Below are positions 12,093 to 23,700 of a stretch of DNA of 64,000 nt, piece by piece (the stretch's first letter is position 1; each line of letters starts with the position of its first letter). The stretch comes from Gautieria morchelliformis (taxonomy: Eukaryota > Basidiomycota > Agaricomycetes > Gomphales > Gomphaceae). Made by a program: the position numbers and the translations under genes. Where the stretch lies: NCBI GenBank assembly GCA_015179125.1, contig WHVA01000002.1, forward strand, positions 372,001 to 436,000, read 5' to 3'. Under the pieces are notes generated by a model that was not told where the DNA came from, did no database searches, and worked only from the letters and a program-made list of their open reading frames with translations.

Positions 12093-12229
12093 TAGCAATG
12101 CGGGGTGGATGCGTGTGTGGGACTGAAGAGACAAGTGTGGGGATCGGGTGATTGGTATGGACGTGTGTATAGGATGTGGGTCAGTGGGCGCTGTGATGAT
12201 AAGTAAGCATTGCGTACATATTTGTAACA
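12093..12229 (-). repeat. 5' part of a copia-A family LTR, truncated
   Basis: On the minus strand it begins TGTTACAAATATGTACG at 12229, resembling the starts at 5390 and 9805. It is preceded (12230-12238) by the polypurine tract GAGGAGGAG, marking it as the 3' LTR of the minus-strand copia remnant at 12230-13430. It is cut off near 12093, where gypsy-B RNase H sequence begins. Confidence 0.7.
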
Positions 12230-13430
12230 CTCCTCCTCAAACACGATGCACTCCTAGGATACCTAGGATGTGGGTGTGTTTGCATGGTGATAATGGCTTT
12301 GTTGAGACATCGGCAGGGTTTTTGAGGGTTTTGATATAGCGTAGTCTGATGTTCCCTGCGGCTATCTGGTCCTTGATGTAATGGTAGTGTACATCTATAT
12401 GCTTCGTCCTTCCACTGCCCGTTTCCTTTGAAAAGGCGATCGACGACTGGTTGTCGGTGAAGACGGTGATAGGGAGGAAGTCACACCTGAAGTATTTCCC
12501 AAGCCTGATTAACCATATGACCTCTGCTATTGTGAATGAACTTGCTACCAGTTCCTATTCCATGCTGGATCTGCTGACCAGACTCTGTTTCCTCAATGCC
12601 CAACATATGGGTGCACTGTTGAAAGTGAAGAGCCACCCGGTGGTCGACTTACAATCATCCCTGTTGCTGGTGAAATCAGCGTCTGCAAAGCCAACGAGAT
12701 TGTGGGCGAACCCCATAGCTCTGACGCCCTCCCTCATGTATGTTATGCTATACTCCTTTGTACACAGTAGATAGCGGACTATTATTTTTGCTGCCTCCCA
12801 GTGAGTGGTGTCTGGTTTGGATGTGTATTGTGTGCACTTGTTGACGGCTTAGGCAACGTCAGGCCTCATTGACATGGCACAATAGTTAAGACTGCTGATT
12901 ATCGTAGGCGAAGTCGATGTTGTCATTGAGGGAGGTGGAGATGCGCAGCTCCACATTATGGTCCATGGGAGAGCTTACGGTACGTCCTGCAGTGATCTCG
13001 AATCGTTTGGCGATGGTGTTTATGAAGGCCAGTTGTGATATGTGAATGGTACCGATATCGCGGTCTCTGACAATTTGGATTCCAAGTAGTTGTGTTGGGT
13101 CACCTAGATCCTGGATATCCAAACACCCCTTCATGTTGGCTACCATCCTCTCCATCGTAGCTGGTGAGTTTGATGCAAGGAGCCCACTGTCGACGTACCA
13201 TCCCGTGATTTTGATGCTCCCCTCATCCCCATATGTAAAAAAGACCATTTTGTCCGCCTCTCCCGCTTTGAACCCCATCTTCTCCATTTCTCCCTTCAGT
13301 GTCCCATGGCACACCCTTCCTGACTGCGTTAGTCCGTATATGCCCTTCTTCAGCCTGCATACCATCCCAGCAATAAGATTGCCATGTACTTTCACCCTCT
13401 TCTTTTCTAGAATCTGAGAATAAAATGGGT
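12230..13430 (-). pseudogene. Copia-B reverse transcriptase and RNase H remnant
   Basis: The piece at 13395-12886 is the second half of a copia reverse transcriptase (CRLKKGIYGLTQSGR, DIQDLGDPTQLLGIQIVRD). The catalytic YVDD box reads YVDS, which would inactivate the polymerase. The RNase H part (about 12737-12240) is split over frames and includes GFADADFTSNRDDCKSTTGW. It is closely related to the copia-A element at 6100-10527 and shows what that element lost. It ends upstream at 13430 in a segment shared in inverted orientation with 23280-23375. Confidence 0.85.
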
Positions 13431-13474
13431 GAAGCTACATGTAATAAAAAGTTGCGAGCATCTGCCTATCTTGA

Positions 13475-14207
13475 CTGTGCACCCCTATCCAACCCTGACA
13501 CGCAACAGCCTCTTTCCTATTCACTGATATCATATGAGCATTCAGTTAAGTAGTTTACATGCAAATTTCAAATACATACTGTGGATAGTGATTTTTATAT
13601 GCGCAGCGACATATATTACTCGTGTTGATCATTCGCAAGAACGTTTGGCATCCATATCGTATAAGTTATAACATTGATGAGTCGATTCAAGTTGAAAATC
13701 CTTCATTAACTGCATCAGCTCTTCCTCAGGGTAAACGAAATGCATGTATATTCTGCAGTTCAATTATCATACCTCTATCCTGTGCAAAGCTTGACCTCAC
13801 TGTGACTATTGTCTTGAGCCCTCTTCTATAGACTACTACCTTAGACCAGAGGAGGACTTGAGCACCGCTGGTGAGTTCCCATACTTCCTTCACCTTCACT
13901 ACTTTAGTCTTCATACCATTGTCATTGCTGTCGGCGAAGGGCTCCGAAGGAGGACCTTCGCCAGCGAAAGGATTGTTACTACTAGACAACCTTTCCATGA
14001 GACCTTGTACGTTACATTGTCAAGTATCATGGGCTATTGCACTATGACTGTAGATAGGGCAAGCTCTGTTTGGGTAGCCCTCTTACCTTCTAAACATTCA
14101 CTGGCTTAACCTTATTCACCAAACTACACACTTCATTGCACAAGCCATTCGGGCATTCGCTGTGTTCACTAATAAACGAAATTAATGCCTAAAATCCAAT
14201 CTTGACC
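13475..14207 (+). repeat. Gypsy-C LTR, 5'-truncated copy
   Basis: Matches the second two-thirds of the LTRs at 14442-15351 and 18569-19572: TGACTGTGC(A)CCCCTATCCAA, GAGCATTCAGT, the CTTCACC/TTTAGTCTTC block and the end CCAATCTTGACC at 14207. The first ~300 bp of the LTR are absent. The junction at about 13475 abuts the copia-B remnant. Confidence 0.8.
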
Positions 14208-14441
14208 GTGAGTAGAATGGAATATATCATCCCATTTATCCTAACACTCCTCAGGTGTGTTATTCTGTATAGCTACTGGCCGCTTGCATTTATATATATA
14301 AGAAGAAATGTAAATATATTCAATCTATTCTATGGTTTAACATATGGCCTTTGCTTACTGGAAAGGACATTTGAGGCTGTAAGAGGCTACACTCTTTATT
14401 TGGAGATTATAGGTTTTTCTTCTGTTTTAGTATGATGTCAC
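14208..14441. other. Short spacer between two gypsy-C LTRs
   Basis: AT-rich, with no family similarity. One open frame here (14202-14435) encodes a hydrophobic peptide but begins inside the preceding LTR, has no homologous look, and is not supported as a gene. Confidence 0.4.
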
Positions 14442-15351
14442 TGTAATGACCCGTTTATTATTATATCAAGTTAACCCCATTTTCCCTTTTATCCCTCCAC
14501 CTTTATGTTTGCTCCATTCACCATTTGCTGGATTCGCTGAATGACCATTTACTACTCGTATCATTCACCTGCAGTCATGCCATCAAACATGATCAACATC
14601 CTCTAACTGGTGTGATGGTTCATCACTGGCCCCATCACCTTCCCAATTTGAGCCCCTTTGGGTGTTCCTATGGGCAGCATGCATTTGCAGGACATCCTAC
14701 CTGTATATTGTGCAGGTTCAACCTGTTAGACCAAGAGTCCATGCAGGCTAAGAGCACTTCGGCTTAGTTCTATTGTATATGTGTTTGATCTATTTGTATC
14801 CTGACTGTGCTCCCCCTATCCAACGCTCACTCACAACGGCCTCTATCCTATTCCCTGATAGCATATGAGCATTCAGTATATGTAGTTTACATTCGCATGT
14901 ATATTCTGCAGTTCAATTATCATACGTCTATCACATGCGAAACATGACTACACTGTGACCATAGTCTAAGCCCTCTCCTCTAGACTACTACCTCTAACCA
15001 GAGTAGAGCTTAGGCACAACTGGTGAGTTTCTATATCTCAGCTTCACCATTTTAGTCTTCAAACTCATGTTTGTGCTGTTGGTGAAGGGTTCCAAAGGGT
15101 ACCTTCACCGGTGAAATGATTGTTACTGCTAGACAGCTTTCTGTGAGACCTTGCACATCACATTGTCAAGTGTCACAAGCTATTTCTCTTTGACTGTAGC
15201 TCAGGGTGAACTCTGTTCAAGTAGCCCCTTTACTTCGTAATCTTTACTGGCTTTACATTATTCGCTGAATTACATATTTTGTCCCACAAGCCATGCAGGC
15301 ATTTGCCTTGTTCACTAATATGTGATGTTAACACCCAAATCTAATCTTGAC
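14442..15351 (+). repeat. Gypsy-C LTR, full-length copy
   Basis: Begins TGTAATGACCCG and ends ATCTTGACA, about 910 bp, with the same internal order as 18569-19572. The flanks GTCAC and GCCAC could be an imperfect 5-bp target duplication. No coding internal region is attached, so this is probably a solo LTR. Confidence 0.8.
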
Positions 15352-15482
15352 AGCCACCTTGTGGCACCCCCATTGTTCTCAGAGTATGTAGTGGGTCCAC
15401 TTAGATTAGTAATAGAGACTCCTCTTTCCTGCTCACTACCTCCTGTGCCAGTAGTTCTGTGCACCTCAGTGAGCCTTCCCTC

Positions 15483-16017
15483 TGTAAGGACCCGGCCTTT
15501 GGCCGGTTACTTACGGGTACAACATTTCTTCCGAGCCCAAGCCTTGTGATACTCGTGCCCGAGTACTGTGATTCTAAGCCCTAGCCTGAGCTCTTATCTG
15601 ACCTTGATCCCATGCCCGAGTCCCCTTAGTTACTTATCCTGTTCCATCGCGCATCATCAGTATATTGACCTTGCCCTGATTCCCTCTGTACATGCTCGCC
15701 CCTGATCCCTTCTCTCGCCTGTATATAAACCCCTTGTATGCATTCCTATTCTTCAGTCTGAAAATCAACTATCGTACTCTTTAATCCTTAGCTAGTTTCT
15801 AAGCCTTCGCCTCTTAAGCCAAACCTCGCCTCTTATTCGTTTACCTCCGAAGTTGGGACTCGTACGTAGGGCCGGTGCAGCACATAAGCTGAAGCCAAGT
15901 CCCACTCCAACCTCCCCACTCCAACCTCCCCACTCCAACCTCACTCCATAACCTTGGACCTTACCTCGGGTTTCGCCCCTGAGCTCGGTCAGTCTTACGA
16001 AGGATTGTATCGTAACA
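15483..16017 (+). repeat. Gypsy-A 5' LTR
   Basis: Runs from TGTAAGGACCCGG to ATCGTAACA, 535 bp, and matches the reverse copy at 4319-4840. A short CCCCACTCCAACCT motif is repeated three times near 15900-15945. A promoter-like TATATAAAC lies near 15721. The gag gene of the same element follows from about 16062. Confidence 0.85.
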
Positions 16018-16061
16018 GTATTTTCAGACTCCTTACACCCTACATATCCCTTTTCTTCACT

Positions 16062-18312
16062 ATGTCCATGATGACCTGTTCCCACACCCTTCGGGGTATC
16101 TCAGAACAACGACGTTTGTCCGAGGCCCCCGATGAGTCACCACCGTCCCCGGGCATACCCCTCGCAGACCCTGCCAAGCCTAATAATAAAGGCAAATGAA
16201 GGGCTAACCCCAGTGACCCTTCAGGTGATCCAGGTGATGGCTCTGGGGGTTCTGACAACGATCGGGATCTCCCCACACTACCACCCGAAGACCTCGGTGA
16301 CCTCAAGGACAACGAGCTAATGCGTTGAGTATTCATAAAGATTGCTAATCCTTGCGAACCCAAAGCTCGAGCCAAGGTCAAAGAACCAGACACTTATGAT
16401 GGTACTGACCAGGCCAAGCTTCGCACCTTTTTCCTCCAATGCGTACTCAACTTCAGAGATTGCCTCTCAGCCTTCAAGACTGGGGAATCGAAGGTACAGT
16501 ATGCTATGTCTTACTTGTCGGGTTCAGCTCTCCAGTATTTTGAGCCGGCAATCCTCGGTGAAGTCAGACACAAGCCTGATTGGCTTGAGGAATGGGACAG
16601 TTCAAGGCCGAGCTTGAGCTCAACTTCAACCCCTATGACAATGCCACCCAAGCCGAGATCGACCTCAAGAAGATTGTTATGAAAGAGCACCACAAAGCCA
16701 CGTGATTCTTTATTGACTTGGCCCAAGCTTCCACTCGAACTCAATGGAACGATGCTGCACTCTGACACTTTGCTTATAAAGGCCTGGCCAAACGAATCAA
16801 GTATGACCTACTTCACTTCCCTCGATTCCACAGCCTCGCTGAGCTTAGGAACTTCACGCTGGAATGTGACAACCGTTATTGGGAGTGTAAGGAATACGAT
16901 GCTATGGCCAATGGTCGTAACACCCAACCTGCGCGCCCCACTAATCAGTCCAGCAGCAATGCCGCTAACAACAACCAGTCTTCTAGTGGTTCTAACAACA
17001 CCAAGAACCGCAACAAGACCAACAACAACAGCAAGGGTTCCAACAACACCTCCTTGGTCTACAACAAAAGCCAGCCTGACATCTTGAGCAAGCTTGGGAA
17101 AAACGGCAAATTGCTTCCCAACAAATGCCAACGTCGGATCTACCAAGGCCTTTGCCTGCTCTGCGGCACCAAGGGCCACATAGTCAAGGATTTCCCGTAG
17201 AACAAGTCTACCAGCAGTAGTGGTTCCAAAGGTCGGGCAACGCAGACCTCTAACGAGGGAACTTCAGCCTCCATCATGGAGGTGAAAAAATAAGTAGCAA
17301 CCTCGGAACCACACGATCCGAGGATTGCGGTAACCTCACCCATGTGCTAAGACTCAGCGCCATTTCTCATTAATTGTCCAAAGATTCCCTTGATGTAGAT
17401 TTAACCTCGCCTTCCCTTCCCAATGTCTCTTTTGTTGCATTAGTTGACTGTGGGTCTTCTGATTGTTTTATTGAATGCAAATTTGTCCAGAAGTACTCTA
17501 TGCCTGCTTCTCCTGTCTCTCCTATACCCCTGAAACTTTTTGACGGTAGTACTAACACTACCATTACTGACACTCTATACCTCTGTATCTGTTTTCCAAC
17601 CGGCGAACAACAATGGGTTACATTCTATGTAACCTTGCTCGACTCAAGTTGCTCGGTGGTACTTGGCCGCAACTGGCTCACCCGCTACAATCCATTGATT
17701 GACTGGGTATTGGGCAGTATTACTTTCAAGACCATCAATTTGACTGTGACTCCAGCGACCGTGGCAACTTCAGCCCACTCAGCTTCGGCTACGATCTCAA
17801 CTTTGCCTATGGCATCTTCGCCCCCACCTTCAACCTCACCTCCAACTGCGCCTCCAAAGTTACAAGCACCGCTTGTTTCCCTAATCAATGCGCCCGCTTT
17901 TCTGCGTGCATCCATATTAGAAGGATCCAAAGTGTTTCAACTCAACCTGGCTTCACCTGAGCTCCTCACCAGAGGAGCAACGTCGGGAGAAGGCTCTCCC
18001 GAGCTTTCTGAGAACATTAAACAACATGTTCCCCAAGTATACCACGAATTTGCAGATGTGTTCAGAAAAGCACACGCTGACACCCTAGCTCTGCACTGAC
18101 CCCATGACATCATGATCAACCTTGAAGAAGGGACCTCGCCACCTATCGGTCCTATCTACTCCCTCTCCACTTCTGAGCTCAAGGCACTCCACGAGTTCAT
18201 TGACGAGCATTTGAACATCGGCTTCATCTGACTTCAATGTAGTGAAGTTGCTCCCTGCACTTGAGGACCCAATTCTAGGTCGGAAGGCTCGTCCACCACC
18301 TCCACCAGAAAT
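16062..18312 (+). pseudogene. Gypsy-A Gag-protease-RT start, decayed with internal deletion
   Basis: The Gag capsid region is recognisable from about 16375 (PDTYDGTDQAKLRTFFLQC) to 16890. An Asn/Ser-rich linker and a degenerate zinc knuckle follow near 17158 (CLLCGTKGHIVKDF, last Cys lost). The protease at 17374-17720 has DCGSSDCFI in place of the usual D-S/T-G triad. The first ~50 residues of reverse transcriptase end near 18234. Sequence then jumps to the pre-chromodomain linker (RPPPPPEIVDGEE), so most of RT, RNase H and integrase is deleted. TGA codons at 16703, 16763, 18097 and 18229 fall on arginine positions. Confidence 0.85.
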
Positions 18313-18329
18313 TGTAGATGGGGAAGAGC

Positions 18330-18568
18330 TGTCATGACACGTTTATTTCTCATACTCAGGTGCTCTGTCCTGCCATTGCTCACCCCATTTATGTGTTCGT
18401 TCCAATCGCCATTGTCATGTTTGGCAACCGATTCTCGCTGTTCACACCAATTACCATAACCACGCCATCAAACGCACGATCAATGTCTTTGGACTGACTT
18501 GGCAGTCATCGCTGGGTCTACCACCTCCTCTGCTCGACCCTCTTCTGATGGTGTTCTGGTAATTGGAT
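18330..18568 (+). repeat. Gypsy-C LTR, 5' fragment
   Basis: Begins TGTCATGACACGTTTATTTC and follows the start of the complete LTR at 18569 for about 200 bp in diverged form. Together with the complete LTR right after it, it appears to be the remains of one gypsy-C element whose internal part was lost. The chromodomain linker before it and the chromodomain after 19572 join directly at a shared AGC. Confidence 0.65.
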
Positions 18569-19572
18569 TGTCATGACCTGTGTATTTCCTGCACCTTGTT
18601 ATCCCCATTTCCCCTTTCGCTACTCCTCCCCAGTGTTCGCTTGGCTTCGCCCTCCACCTTGACCTCTCCTCCTCTATGTCACCTCTGTTCGCCCTTCCTC
18701 GCATTTCGCTGAACGACCATTCGCTGCTCACATCATTCGCCAGCAGGCACACCATCAAATCACGATCGACATCCCTATCCGGCATTATGGCTCGTCAGTA
18801 ACTCCGTCAGCTTCTCGATCCAACCCCCTTTTGGTGTTCATATGAGCAGGGTGTGTTTGCGGGACGTCCTACCTGTAGGTCGTGTGGGATCAACCCAGTA
18901 TATGAAGAACCCGTGCAGGGCAGGGTATATGCGGGCCCCAAGACATGATTTCGTACACAGATGTCTTTGCCACCTTCACTCTCCATCGTTTCATGTTCTC
19001 CCTCTTCTCTCATTCTATTGTATGTTTATTTCATCTATGTTGTATCATGACTGCGCACCCCTATCCAACCCTGACTCGTGACGACCTCTTTCCTATTCGC
19101 TGATACCTTACGAGCATTCGATATAAGTAGTTTACATTCGCATGTATATTTCCCAGTTCAATTATCATACGTCGTTCATCTTGTGCAGCTTTGACCTTGC
19201 CGTGGTCATCATCTTAAGCCTTCTCTTGAAGATTCCCATCTTTGACTAGCAAAGGACTTAGGCATCACTGGTGAGTTCTCATACTTCCTCTTCGTTACCT
19301 TAGCCTTCGAACCATTTTCTGGGCTGTTGGCGAAGGGATTGTCGAGACTTAGACAGCCCTTCCGTGAGACCTTGCACGTTACATCGTCAAGTACCACGGG
19401 CTATTTCACTACGACTGTAGATAGGGTGAGCCCCGTTCGGGCAACCCTCTTACCTTGTGAACATTCATTGGTTCATCTATTCGCCGAACGGCATACTTAT
19501 TCACACAAGTTATTCGGGCATTCACTGTGTTCACTAATACACGATATTAACACCTAAAAACCAACCTTGACA
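18569..19572 (+). repeat. Gypsy-C LTR, full-length copy
   Basis: About 1004 bp from TGTCATGACCTGTG to CAACCTTGACA. The best-preserved plus-strand reference copy of this LTR family in the window; the reverse copy is 54810-55792. It lies inside the chromodomain region of the gypsy-A remnant. Confidence 0.85.
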
Positions 19573-19649
19573 AGCACTATGTGCTGGAACGGATCCTGGA
19601 CAGCCAGTTTGTGCTAGGATGACTCCAATTCCTCGTGAAATGGGAAGGG
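19573..19649 (+). pseudogene. Gypsy-A chromodomain fragment
   Basis: Encodes a short chromodomain segment (HYVLERILDSQF, stop, then LQFLVKWEGY), matching the YEVEKILDSR...LVKWKGY core of chromovirus integrases. It continues the linker that ends at 18329 once the gypsy-C LTR sequence is removed. At about 19650 it is fused directly to Helitron helicase sequence. Confidence 0.75.
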
Positions 19650-20775
19650 TATGTTTTGTCCTACGTACAAGGCTGCATGCCTGGCAAGGGGCCTGTTAGA
19701 AGATAATTTGGAGTGGACACAGTGTCTTCAGGAGCCTGCACATATACAAACAGGTTTCCAGCTCAGGAGGTTATTTGTCACTATTCTCCTTCGGTGTAAC
19801 CCTGCTCAGCCTGCTCAAATCTGGGAGGAGATTTGGGAGTGTATTTGTGATGACCTGGAGTATCAGCTTCAAAATAGGCATGGCATTCACCATCCTACCA
19901 ATGATAAAACCTATGACTTTGGTCTCTTTCTCATTGACAAGATCATATGTCAGGGGGGGAAGCCTCTGGATGGGTTCCCAGATATGCCACAGATAATGGG
20001 GCACTGGGAGGGATTGGTAGGGAACCGTTGGATAGCTGAGCAGCGGGACTATGACCCAGCTACAGAGCTGGAAAAAGCCGCCACCAATATTGACAAGCTT
20101 AATGCAGAACAGAGGCATGTCCATGATGAGATCCTCCATTTAGCCATAAATGGAGAGGGTCTTCTGTTCTTTGTCAATGGCCTTGATGGTACAGGCAAAA
20201 CTTTTACCTGGAATACCCTGGCTCATTCTATCAGAGGAAGGGGTCTTATTGTCCTATGCATTGCATCTTCAGGAATTGCAGCATTGCTTCTGATTGGGGG
20301 CAGAACCTCACATGCTATGCTCAAGATTCCAATTCTGATTCATGAGGGTTCTCTGTGAGATCAAAAGAGGCTCACCACTGGCAGAACTTCTCAAGCAGGT
20401 CCATTTGATCATATGGGATGAGGTACCTATGCAGCATCGTCATGTAGTTGAAGCTGTCGACAGAACCTGCAGGGATGTCCTAGAGCGTCCAGATCGTCCA
20501 TTTGGTGGTATTACTGTGGCTTGGGGTGGAGATTTCCAGCAAACTCTGCCTGTCGTTCCTCGAGGTAACAAGGAGGAGATCGTGGGTGCTTCTATCCAAA
20601 GAGCTCCTTTGTGGCATCATGTCAAGGTCCTCCATCTTACTCAAAATATGCGGGTCGACCCTCATGATCCCCAGAGTGAACAATTTGCTCAGTGGTTCTC
20701 TGATGTTGGTCAGGGAAAGGATCCCCCTTTGGACAATTCAATGACACTTCCTCAGCACATGATTTGTGGACCACA
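19650..20775 (+). pseudogene. Helitron Pif1-like helicase, truncated and frameshifted
   Basis: The first part (19651-20358) has the pre-helicase region typical of Helitrons (ACLARGLLEDNLEWTQCL, FDYGL/LID-like block) and a Walker A variant GLDGTGKTF. The second part (20342-20775) has the Walker B region LIIWDEVPMQHRHVVEAVDR and GGDFQQTLPVV, helicase motifs II and III. A one-base frameshift near 20345-20358 separates them. The Rep domain lies upstream in complete Helitrons and is absent; the C-terminal helicase motifs are cut off near 20775. Confidence 0.88.
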
Positions 20776-21068
20776 CACAATGAAGGAAAGTCATGTGACT
20801 TCAAGCTGGATTGAGGTCATGTGACTGTGTCAGGTGTCAGGTGACTATGGATGATCAGGTGACTTTGAGCTGTTTTGAGGTCATGTGATAGTCATGTGAT
20901 CATGGGAGATTCTCAGCTAAACTACCAAGAGATTGTTGTATCTTGTGGACCCAATGTGAATGTAGCATAGAATATTAATACAACCTTTCGTAAGGACTTT
21001 TGAAACTAATTAACTACCTAGTCAATGTTTATAAATAGGTAGCTACTTTGTGGATGATCCCTAACGGT
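20776..21068 (-). repeat. LTR-D fragment (U3 part)
   Basis: Nearly the same sequence as 58690-58892, in the same plus-strand order: GAGGTCATGTGATAGTCATGTGATC, GATTGTTGTATCTTGTGGACCCAATGTG-like, and CTACCTAGT...ATAAATAGGTAGCTACTTTGTGGA. On the minus strand it starts GTTAGGGATCATCC where the complete LTR has TGTAAGGGATCGTCC. It truncates the Helitron helicase. Confidence 0.8.
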
Positions 21069-23279
21069 CCTGATTTCAGGTGTGGGCGATGCAAGGCGAC
21101 CTGATTGACCCTTGGTGGCAATCTGATGGGAGCACCCGGGTACACGTGATTCCAAGTCACATGACCCCCCGGCAAATCCTGGAACCCTCAAGTGTGAGGA
21201 TGTGGAGGGGAACTCCAACACCCATGTTTTCCATCAATATGCTGAGGATTGACAAGGTGCAAGTTCCATTCTGAACTCACACCCCCAAACCATGCAGAAA
21301 GCTAGATTCCAGATGGTTGCAAACCTCAACATGGGATCGACATGCTTGGAATAAGGTGTGCCACTGCAGGGCTTTGCCCACAAATCCTCTCATTGCAGCA
21401 GTTTAGGTACCAGTCCTGTGTCACAAGTGCCCAGCCTCCCTCTGCTGTCTCAAATGTGAACCAGGGTGTGTGTGAAGGGATGCATGGGTTGCACAGCAAG
21501 AGATGTTCAAGTGGTATAACTGAGTTCATGGGGTCATTGACCTCTATGAGGTCAATGTTGTCGCCCAGATGCTTCTTAGGCTCAGTGTATGAAATATGAC
21601 CCATGGTAGACATTTGGCCTCACTTGGCCACGCCATGACATGTGGTGGTGAAACATGAAATGTGAAGTGTGCCATCGACTGCATTGCATGTGTTATGAAT
21701 ATATATCCAAAGCTATGCAGTCTAACATTCATCACTATAACACGCTGATATATTGTAACAACATCATCTCGACTCTATGGACCACTGTGGACCACTTTCC
21801 TTATTGGGACATTACAGGTCACCCACATGCTACGATTTTTGCATGTCACACATGTCACACAGCATACACACCATTGTTACACCGGCGTCTAATTGTCACA
21901 AACCCAGTACCCGCCCATCTCATCACACACATATGCATTACCAAGCCCACAAGCACATATACATCTATCACCAAGCCAATGATATCATTACAGCACTGTG
22001 GAGCCAAGCTGAGCCAAGTCTTACCCTCCATGCCACACATCGCGTGCACACGTGATCCGATCAAGGGATGTGACACGTCAAGGTGACCCTGCACACATCT
22101 CACTATTTTCTCCTATATTCCTTAATCCGGCATTCCCCATTCACCATCACAGTTTACACATCACACTCCACACACAAGTCGTTCCTACTCCTAATACTCA
22201 AACCTATGCCAGTTGCCCCATATGACATTTCTTTTGTTCTCATCTGGTAACACACCAAGAACGCCAAGTTCTTTTCTTGATAGTTAAATAATCGACTTTG
22301 TATGCTACATTCAACAGTGAAGTGAAGTGAATCACAGTTAATCACTCAGTTCTTTTATGCTCTAAAGCTATTAGCTTCAGTCAGTACTGTTGTAAGATGC
22401 ATATACCCTGTTATATGTGCAAACATTCTACTTTCCTAAGAACTTCTCCATTCAACTCTTATTACAAGTTTGAATCATATTCCTACTAGCTATATCTTCG
22501 ACACCATTACTAACAAGAGCATGCAGGCAACATTAGCTCAGGAAGAAAGAAGAAGTTCCTGTGCACACACCACAGTGTCAAAATATTTTAAACACGTTAG
22601 TTCAACTCTCAGCGCAAGCCGGCACTTCTGGACTACTAGCTCTTGACAAGGGCTCTGAGCCCCACCGGCATGAGGTTTGCTGCACCTTTCTTAGCTATGG
22701 CATGGGCCTCACCCCCATGTGAGTGCGTTGTGTATGCTGTGTGGTGTTGCAGTTTCCCAGTGCCACAGTTGGCGATGAACCAACACAAGAGCCCCTCTGA
22801 GGCTGGAACCAAACAGATTCTGGGACGGAAAGCCACCATGTACTGATGAACACATAGGAGGCCTGCGCTCCAGTTTCTCATGCCTTTTTAGCAACAGTAT
22901 TCGCGAAGACCAAACAGGTCCCTTGATGTCATAGGGGCTGTGCAGGGCTGTGTATGACTGTGAAAGTCTGTGCAAACCAGGGAAAATGATTGGCTATCTA
23001 TCTTCAGTGTCTTTTCACAAACACACCACAATAGTTACGAGGGTGTGTTTTAACAGTGCAAATATTTACATATGACATCACTTGCCTAATAGATAGAAGA
23101 ACCCCATTTTATATAGTCTTGTGTATTCTACAATATAAAAGGAGGCCATTCTGACCCCCTTGAAATAATTCTAGTAATCTAACATCTTCTATCCACATGA
23201 CCTTGTGTGACTTGCATCGTACTAAGCTGGTAATCCCAGCTAGGGTTATTCACTTACTTTAGTGTCTAATTCCTTGTTA

Positions 23280-23375
23280 AGGTGAATGCTCACAACTTTT
23301 TATTACATGTAGCTTCACCCATTTTATTCTCAGAGTATAGAAAAAAAGAGGGTGAAAGTATATGGCAATTTTATT
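23280..23375 (+). repeat. Inverted copy of the segment at 13365-13475
   Basis: The stretch CTTTTTATTACATGTAGCTT, then CACCCATTTTATTCTCAG, then a block reading AGAGGGTGAAAGTA...GGCAA is the near-exact reverse complement of 13365-13475, at the edge of the copia-B remnant. The copies lie ~10 kb apart and nothing else around them matches. Confidence 0.75.
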
Positions 23376-23489
23376 GTTGGGTTATAAATAAATTTACTTT
23401 TGCCCCTCCCTGAGTGGCAGCTTTGCCGACAAGAACGCCTCTTTTGATTTTTAAGTGTCTTCTTATTTTTTTTCTACCAACTTTTAATA

Positions 23490-23700
23490 TATACTATCAT
23501 TATACCTATTCATATTAATACTCCTTCTCATATATATTACAAATATCTATCCAACTACTATTACTTCATACTGTACTCTAATACTCTCATTATAACTATT
23601 CATACTAATACTCCTACTCATATCTATCTGTCCAAGTATCTATTACTCTATTTTGTAGTCTAATACTCTCTCATATGTATATATATCTCCAAGATGTTTA
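23490..23700. repeat. AT-rich imperfect tandem repeat
   Basis: Two to three imperfect copies of a ~100-bp unit containing ATACTCTCATTATAACTATT, TACTCCTACTCATATCTATC and CTATTACT...GTA(G/C)TCTAATACTCTC. No coding potential. Probably slippage-derived satellite-like sequence. Confidence 0.55.

Noticed and set aside
14202..14435. Hydrophobic 77-codon frame
   Set aside because: Starts inside an LTR and has no family resemblance; chance frame in AT-rich sequence.
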